A DNA stretch of 49,320 nt from Planococcus salinarum. GTDB lineage: Bacteria > Bacillota > Bacilli > Bacillales_A > Planococcaceae. The translations under genes and the position numbers were made by a program. The notes under the pieces are model-generated. The model was not told the origin of the DNA. It searched no databases and saw nothing but the letters and a program-made list of their open reading frames with translations. Position 1 is the stretch's first letter; the number at the start of each line of letters is the position of its first letter. The stretch spans positions 1 to 49,320 of the forward strand of contig NZ_ML660050.1 of assembly GCF_007004625.1 (NCBI RefSeq), given 5' to 3'. Shown in pieces: positions 45,045 to 49,320 of this stretch.

Positions 45045-45524
45045 TCAGACCGTTAAATCATTTTCAGATTTTATTTCAATCGCATTCTCTAAAAGTTTCT
45101 GCAGCACTGCCGCAAAGACAGCGATGACAATCGCACCGAATGTGATGACCATGCCAAGCCCGCCAAGGCCGGGGGCGTCATCGACTTCCGCCATGTACAT
45201 GATGAGCGGCAGGCACAGGATATAGAGGCCCGTGATCGTCAGCGCGCAATACTTGATGTTTTTCAGCGCTTTCACCGACAGCGCGGAAAAAGCGATGTTC
45301 CTGTCGATGTAACTCAGGAGCTTCAACGACTGGTACAGCGCGATGAAATAGGCGATGGCCGTTGCATAGAGGGCAATCATGAAAATCCAGCGCAGGAACG
45401 CCCACTGCGGAAGCAATTCGCCCGCAAACGCACTGAGCGGCGGCACGACAAATATGCAGATTGCCAATACCGGCAGTGCCATCAGCACGATGACGATTTT
45501 CAGAAAGATGGTTTCCCGTTTCAT
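45045..45524 (-). CDS. DUF2975 membrane protein, YoaS-like
   Basis: The 159-aa product has four hydrophobic segments (about 7-28, 42-63, 87-110, 120-145) and the conserved loop SLKLLSYIDRNIAFSALSVKALKNIKYCAL, diagnostic of DUF2975. With the XRE regulator behind it, this is a two-gene cassette common in Firmicutes; it may sense or modulate the regulator at the membrane, but that is inference. The ATG at 45524 has GGGGTG upstream. No terminator separates the two genes. Confidence 0.88.
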   Translation of the reverse strand: MKRETIFLKIVIVLMALPVLAICIFVVPPLSAFAGELLPQWAFLRWIFMIALYATAIAYFIALYQSLKLLSYIDRNIAFSALSVKALKNIKYCALTITGLYILCLPLIMYMAEVDDAPGLGGLGMVITFGAIVIAVFAAVLQKLLENAIEIKSENDLTV

Positions 45525-45728
45525 ATCCAGCACCCCGTTTACAATTTGTTTAATTGAAGATACCACATTTTTTATCGATTATCAATAAATAATTGTTGAA
45601 TAGGAATTGGTTAAGTGGAATATAAGACAAGGGGAAGAATAAGGAATGGCACCCTGGTGTGAAAGCATTGAATAAAAAAGCTTTTTCATAAGCAAGGGGT
45701 TTGTTTAATTTAGAGTCTGGAATTTATT

Positions 45729-46007
45729 TCAGTCCTGTGCTTTCTTGAAAAGACTCCATATGATGGCAGCTAATAACAAACCTAATAACAGCCATGAAAT
45801 TAAGACAAAAGGAATTCCTGAATACCCTTTTCCAAGTACGTATATCTGCAATACACAGAAAAATAGACCGTATACGATCACTAGGACAGGTATGAATCTC
45901 CGGTAATTTTTATTCTTCATAAATAGATAAAGCCCTATTGTTAAAGCAATGATTGATAAAACAAATAAAGGAAGGGACCAGGAAAGCTCAAATATACGCA
46001 AGTTCAA
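45729..46007 (-). CDS. Small three-helix membrane protein
   Basis: The 92-aa product has three hydrophobic segments (about 11-30, 38-57, 65-86) separated by short basic loops (MKNKNYRRF). It resembles the YesK-like group in size and layout, but I cannot confirm it. The start is TTG at 46007, with GGAGG at 46015-46019 (7 bp). Its AT content is higher than that of the neighbours, as in the following genes up to 47 kb, which may signal acquired DNA. Confidence 0.65.
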   Translation of the reverse strand: MNLRIFELSWSLPLFVLSIIALTIGLYLFMKNKNYRRFIPVLVIVYGLFFCVLQIYVLGKGYSGIPFVLISWLLLGLLLAAIIWSLFKKAQD

Positions 46008-46129
46008 TCTAATTCCTCCAGATTAAATAAAGTGGCATCTCTCCAAGTTTACAAGGTTTGCTGAATATTAATGGTAAAATAAATACAGGGTTTGCACAGA
46101 ACAGGGATATTTTGTAAAGGGGGCATATT

Positions 46130-46468
46130 ATGAAAAAATTGATTATTCTGATTGGCGGAGTACTTATTATATTTATTTTTTTCTTCTTTGATAACCCTCC
46201 TGAAAGCGAACCATATATAGAGGGGTATGTCGTGGAAGCAGACTTTAATAGACTTTTAGTTGTTAATGGTATAACTGAAGAACAAGCGAAAAGTATGACT
46301 TTGAAAGAAGTCGTGACCCTTGCGAACGTAGAAGCGGTTTGGGTTAGCAAGTATAACTTTTTCCAATTCAGAGAAGGACAGAAAGTAAGAGTTTGGGTAG
46401 GAGGAACTGTAGCAGAGTCCTTTCCGGCACAAGCAAAAGCAGATTATATAGAGGTAATCCGTAATTGA
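46130..46468 (+). CDS. DUF3221 family protein
   Basis: The 112-aa product has an N-terminal hydrophobic segment (about 4-21, very Ile/Phe-rich) and a soluble domain beginning EGYVVEADFNRLLVVNGITEE and ending VRVWVGGTVAESFPAQAKADYIEVI, which is the DUF3221 pattern. It is probably a secreted or membrane-anchored small beta-barrel. There is no lipobox cysteine. AAAGGGGG precedes the ATG. Function unknown. Confidence 0.8.
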   Translation: MKKLIILIGGVLIIFIFFFFDNPPESEPYIEGYVVEADFNRLLVVNGITEEQAKSMTLKEVVTLANVEAVWVSKYNFFQFREGQKVRVWVGGTVAESFPAQAKADYIEVIRN

Positions 46469-46548
46469 GTTCATATATTTTATTAATAAAAGTTATTATT
46501 TTCTTGACCAGAGGATTGATATATAGCTATTGAAAATAGTACAGAAGG

Positions 46549-46582
46549 GAAAGCTCAGTTCACTGAACTGAGCTTTTTTAAA
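46549..46582. terminator. Bidirectional terminator
   Basis: AAGCTCAGTTCA-CTGAACTGAGCTT followed by TTTTAAAT; placed between the DUF3221 gene and convergent small genes. Confidence 0.9.
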
Positions 46583-46586
46583 TCTA

Positions 46587-46697
46587 TCAGGCTTTCTTTT
46601 TGTTACGCTGAATATGCGGCTTGGCGGCCAAGTAGCCAGCAAGCCGCATGCACAGCACGGAAATTGCGAAAATGATCGACTTGCCGCTAATGTGCAT
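46587..46697 (-). CDS. Possible 36-aa membrane peptide
   Basis: A short frame, MHISGKSIIFAISVLCMRLA then GYLAAKPHIQRNKKKA, encodes one hydrophobic helix and a basic C-terminal tail, the composition of many small membrane peptides. It ends right at a terminator. The ribosome site (AGAAGAG) is weak. It could instead be the remnant 3' end of a longer gene. Confidence 0.4.
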   Translation of the reverse strand: MHISGKSIIFAISVLCMRLAGYLAAKPHIQRNKKKA

Positions 46698-46729
46698 CTC
46701 TTCTGCAAAAGTTTTAAATTTTCTTTGAA

Positions 46730-46987
46730 TTACACCATACTGAAAAAGAGAGGCAACACGAAAATCGCGATAATAAGCAACACACCCAATTGCCCATCCA
46801 TTTTTTTCTGGAAGAATTCAAAGCGGTCTTCAAGTTTTTGCATAATGTACATCATCCCTAAGAAAATAACCATATAAATAAAATAGGCTGCCATGCGATT
46901 CGAACTGAATAACGGATCAATCACGAAGAAAAAAATCGCAAATATTATCATGACCAGAATCAGGTTAATGATGGTGCCGATCTTCAT
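46730..46987 (-). CDS. Small membrane protein of unknown function
   Basis: The 85-aa product has hydrophobic segments at about 5-24, 33-50 and 66-84 with the charged loop QKLEDRFEFFQKKMDG between the last two. I do not recognise the family. The ATG at 46987 has GAGGCG upstream. It lies 12 bp after the DUF1801 gene on the same strand and is probably co-transcribed with it. Confidence 0.65.
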   Translation of the reverse strand: MKIGTIINLILVMIIFAIFFFVIDPLFSSNRMAAYFIYMVIFLGMMYIMQKLEDRFEFFQKKMDGQLGVLLIIAIFVLPLFFSMV

Positions 46988-46999
46988 AAATAATTCGCC

Positions 47000-47356
47000 T
47001 CACTTCCGGTTCAGATCAACCGCGTCCCAAATCAGGAACTTCAATTTCTCTTCGTCAATGTCGTCCGCTTTGCGTAATCGGACGTGGCGCATTTTCTTGC
47101 CGTCGCCCTCGAGTATCCCGTTGCGGTCATCGAGTTCAGTGCCCCGGTAAAAGCCGAAATTGACATGGCTCTTCGCGGACTGCATATAGCACACGAGCCC
47201 TTCTTTCGAATAGCTAGGTTTCGACCATTTGATGTGTTCCTCAATTTCCGGATACGCTTCAAACACTACCGTTCTCAAGCGTTTGACGATGTCCTGCACC
47301 GGTTCGCCCAGCCCGTCGATAAATTCGTCCACTTGCGGATCCAATTTGCTGTTCAA
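47000..47356 (-). CDS. DUF1801 family protein (YdhG-like)
   Basis: The 118-aa product contains the DUF1801 pattern: LRTVVFEAYPEIEEHIKWSKPSYSKEGLVCYMQSAKSHVNFGFYRG and the C-terminal MRHVRLRKADDIDEEKLKFL. It is a small cytosolic alpha/beta protein related to frataxin-like YdhG; its biochemical role is not established. The start is TTG at 47356, preceded by AAGGGGG. Confidence 0.85.
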   Translation of the reverse strand: MNSKLDPQVDEFIDGLGEPVQDIVKRLRTVVFEAYPEIEEHIKWSKPSYSKEGLVCYMQSAKSHVNFGFYRGTELDDRNGILEGDGKKMRHVRLRKADDIDEEKLKFLIWDAVDLNRK

Positions 47357-47553
47357 ACTTGCCGCCCCCTTTTGAATCTATTATGATACTTATTATACCG
47401 GTAATAATTGACTAATTGGGGAAATTTTCAGAACTCTTTGAACCGAAATTATAGTACATACAGTGTAAGGAGCAATGCGAAAGGGTATGGGACTTTTATA
47501 GACTAAGAAACCATGCTTTTTTTAATTGCAAAGAAAATCTGGAGTGAAAAATA

Positions 47554-47988
47554 ATGAATTTCAACGCGCAAAATTTCGGACAGATTTTAAGGTATCTGCG
47601 GAGGCATGCCGGCTTGTCGATGCTGTCTTTGGCACAGAAGCTCGGGACCTCGGCAAGCCGGATCAAAAGCTGGGAGAACGGGGATTCCGTGCCGTCCGTA
47701 AAATGGGTCGTTTCGTTAAGTGAGCTGTTCGATGTGCCTTACGAAGTGCTGCTCAATACGGATAAAGACGAAATTGTCCATTACAGCGACCAGCAATGGG
47801 ATGACATCATGAACGGAGTCGGCTCCAACGATGAGAACTCAGGGGAGGAATTGTGTCTCTCTCAATTGTCGAAGATGGATTATCTCGAGAAGCTGGTGAC
47901 GGTTTCGTCGGCTCTTGATGCGCAGGATCTGCTGGAACTTTATACATTGGCGAAAGTGAAAGCTGAAAAAACAGCTGACAAGCGGTGA
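47554..47988 (+). CDS. XRE-family transcriptional regulator
   Basis: The 144-aa product has an N-terminal Cro/CI-type helix-turn-helix (about 8-65: LRYLRRHAGLSMLSLAQKLGTSASRIKSWENGDSVPSVKWVVSLSELFDV) and an acidic/helical C-terminal part without recognisable domain. The target is unknown; no phage genes are nearby. CTGGAG lies 9 bp before the ATG. The coding end overlaps its terminator stem. Confidence 0.88.
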   Translation: MNFNAQNFGQILRYLRRHAGLSMLSLAQKLGTSASRIKSWENGDSVPSVKWVVSLSELFDVPYEVLLNTDKDEIVHYSDQQWDDIMNGVGSNDENSGEELCLSQLSKMDYLEKLVTVSSALDAQDLLELYTLAKVKAEKTADKR

Positions 47989-48012
47989 AACGCTTGTCAG
48001 CTGTTTTTTGTC
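47968..48012 (+). terminator. Terminator of the XRE gene
   Basis: AAAACAGCTGACAAGCG-GTGAAA-CGCTTGTCAGCTGTTTT plus T-run; the left arm includes the last codons of the XRE gene. Confidence 0.94.
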
Positions 48013-48066
48013 GGGAAGAAAATCCCGTGGGATGAGGCATAAGGCCTTTCAGCCGGAACCTGCGAT

Positions 48067-48630
48067 TTAAAATTCGATTTCCCGCAAAACAATCGCCGGA
48101 TTGCCGCCCACCACCGTGTTCGCCTGAACATCGTTCACCACTACGGTACCGGCAGCGACGACGGCATTGTCGCCAATGACCACGCCGGGACTGATGACGG
48201 CGCGCCCGCCGATCCACACATTATCGCCGATTGTCACCGGCTTGCCGAACTCCTTTCCGGCTGCACGTTCCCCCGGGTGCAGCGGATGAGCCGCCGTGTA
48301 GATATGAACGCCCGGACCGAGCAGGCAGTTGTCGCCAATGCGAATCTCGCACACATCGAGCAGGCACGCATCGAAATTGGCGTAGAAATTATCTCCGATG
48401 TGGATGTTGTAGCCATAATCGCAGCGGATGTTCGGCTCCACGAAATACTTGTCGCCCGTCGAACCGAGCAACTCCTTCAGCAGCAATTTCCGGTCCGTAC
48501 CATCCATCTCGGAAGACTTGTTGAACAGGCGGCTCAGCCGCCGCGCGTTCAACCGCTCATTCTGCAGTGTATTGTCCGTCGGATCATACAGCTCCCCGTC
48601 CAACATCTTTTCCTTCTCGCTTTTCACCAT
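48067..48630 (-). CDS. maa: Maltose/sugar O-acetyltransferase (Maa-like)
   Basis: The 187-aa product starts [20 protein letters not shown], the Maa N-terminal domain, and continues as a left-handed beta-helix of hexapeptide repeats ([52 protein letters not shown]). The catalytic His is in [12 protein letters not shown]. It acetylates sugars such as maltose or glucose with acetyl-CoA. The ATG at 48630 is preceded by AAGGGGCG. Upstream (plus strand beyond 48640) lies the second repeat locus. Confidence 0.92.
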   Translation of the reverse strand: MVKSEKEKMLDGELYDPTDNTLQNERLNARRLSRLFNKSSEMDGTDRKLLLKELLGSTGDKYFVEPNIRCDYGYNIHIGDNFYANFDACLLDVCEIRIGDNCLLGPGVHIYTAAHPLHPGERAAGKEFGKPVTIGDNVWIGGRAVISPGVVIGDNAVVAAGTVVVNDVQANTVVGGNPAIVLREIEF

Positions 48631-48681
48631 CCATCGCCCCTTGTGTGAAATTTGTTATCGCCATTATACCAGTTTTTACTC

Positions 48682-48725
48682 GAATAAAATGAGGTGCTTT
48701 TACTTGAATAAAATGAGGTGCTTTT
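48682..48725. repeat. 24-bp tandem direct repeat, two copies
   Basis: GAATAAAATGAGGTGCTTTT occurs at 48682 and again at 48706, with ACTC/ACTT between units. It lies between maa and the 21-bp arrays. Confidence 0.85.
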
Positions 48726-48745
48726 CTTAATAATGAGCCAAATTC

Positions 48746-48960
48746 AATGAACTGAAATTTCATCTTACGATTTTTTATGTCTATCTTACGTTTTCCGTTT
48801 TCTATCTTACGGTTTTTCATTTTTATCTTACGTTTTTGACATCCTATCTAACGGTTGAGTTTATTGTCAGCTGACTGCTGTATTTTCCACCGGGAAAAGG
48901 GGCGTGAATTCTACAAGGAGGACCCAGCTGGCATTTGGCTATATCTGGGCTGCTGAATCC
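48746..48960. repeat. 215-bp tandem repeat, copy 1, with a 21-bp array
   Basis: The unit contains array cores TCTTACG at 48763, 48784, 48805 and 48826 and the terminal TCTAACG at 48847, all 21 bp apart. A spacer of about 105 bp follows with the palindrome GTCAGCTGAC (48866-48875) and a Shine-Dalgarno-like AAGGAGGA without a following start codon. The array is the same family as at 39.8-41.0 kb, but the spacer is unrelated. Confidence 0.9.
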
Positions 48961-49175
48961 AATGAACTGAAATTTCATCTTACGATTTTTTATGTCTATC
49001 TTACGTTTTCCGTTTTCTATCTTACGTTTTTTCATTTTTATCTTACGGTTGTGACATCCTATCTAACGTTTGAGTTTATTGTCAGCTGACTGCTGTATTT
49101 TCCACCGGGAAAAGGGGCGTGAATTCTACAAGGAGGACCCAGCTGGCATTTGGCTATACCTTGGCTGCTGAATCC
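48961..49175. repeat. 215-bp tandem repeat, copy 2
   Basis: Same layout as copy 1 at an offset of exactly 215 bp: cores at 48978, 48999, 49020, 49041 and terminal TCTAACG at 49062; palindrome at 49081-49090. Differences from copy 1 are a handful of single bases. Confidence 0.9.
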
Positions 49176-49320
49176 GATGAACTGAAATTTTATCTTACGA
49201 TTTTTTATGTCTATCTTACGTTTTCCGTTTTCTATCTTACGTTTTTTCATTTTTATCTTACGGTTGTGACATCCTATCTAACGTTTGAGTTTATTGTCAG
49301 CTGACTGCTGTATTTTCCAC
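49176..49320. repeat. 215-bp tandem repeat, copy 3, cut by the window end
   Basis: Cores at 49193, 49214, 49235, 49256 and terminal TCTAACG at 49277; palindrome at 49296-49305. The unit runs past the window edge, so the tandem array is longer than seen. Confidence 0.9.

Noticed and set aside
48915..48940. Start of a gene after AAGGAGGA in the 215-bp spacer
   Set aside because: No start codon at the proper distance opens a frame of useful length; the motif is repeated in each copy as part of the satellite.
48584..49250. Lysine/arginine-rich heptad-repeat proteins on the minus strand (48584-48820, 48844-49035, 49059-49250)
   Set aside because: They are translations of the 21-bp arrays and spacers, with no plausible start site; one runs into the maa gene.

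Overview
The window looks like a chromosomal segment of a Gram-positive, low-to-mid G+C member of the Bacillales, most likely a Planococcaceae such as Planococcus or Planomicrobium. The basis is AGGAGG-type ribosome binding sites, TTG starts, a CIRCE-controlled groESL operon and, above all, gene order. From 1 to 10.5 kb the order is 5S rRNA, tRNA-Asp, tsaE-tsaB-rimI-tsaD, a convergent YdiF-type ABC-F gene, rex-tatA-tatC, a CPBP membrane protease-like gene and groES-groEL. This closely follows the ydi/gcp-groE region of Bacillus subtilis. The genus is inferred, not proven.

From 10.5 to 20 kb are mixed housekeeping and accessory genes: an SDR oxidoreductase, a four-helix membrane protein, a DegV fatty-acid-binding protein, a GAF-GGDEF protein, a tRNA-dihydrouridine synthase, a small zinc-ribbon protein, a DrrAB-type ABC exporter and a methyltransferase. 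From 20.2 to 25.5 kb is a glycine betaine module: an orphan OpuAC-like lipoprotein, GbsR, GbsA and a GMC-type choline dehydrogenase in place of the GbsB of B. subtilis. Together they would import an osmolyte and oxidise choline to glycine betaine under choline-responsive repression. From 27.7 to 31.2 kb is a complete TAXI-TRAP transporter (binding lipoprotein, DUF1850 protein, fused permease) with overlapping genes.

From 31.3 to 35.0 kb is a cluster of cell-envelope or metal-stress genes: a YdhK/DUF1541 lipoprotein, an Asp-box beta-propeller lipoprotein, three separate one-helix SHOCT proteins and a 16-cysteine DUF326 copper-binding protein. Next come nagA-nagB with a clear promoter and a candidate operator, and a secreted 5'-nucleotidase/cyclic phosphodiesterase. 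From 41 to 48.6 kb is a run of small accessory genes: an FAD desaturase-like enzyme, a GNAT, methyltransferase, XRE regulators, DUF2975, DUF3221, DUF1801, small membrane proteins and a Maa-type acetyltransferase.

The most unusual content is non-coding. At 39.6-41.05 kb and again from 48.75 kb to the window edge there are eight arrays of a 21-bp repeat. The repeat has core TCTTACG, then RTTT, four variable bases, then TTTYTA, and within each array the cores recur at exactly 21 bp, two helical turns. Six of the eight arrays end in a degenerate core: TCTAACG in five and TCAAACG in one. Each locus is further amplified as tandem composite units (403-526 bp and 215 bp) whose spacers are unrelated but rich in palindromes. 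I do not recognise this family. A second notable non-coding element is a cluster of DnaA boxes between tsaD and the ABC-F gene, the position of a known DnaA-binding region in B. subtilis.
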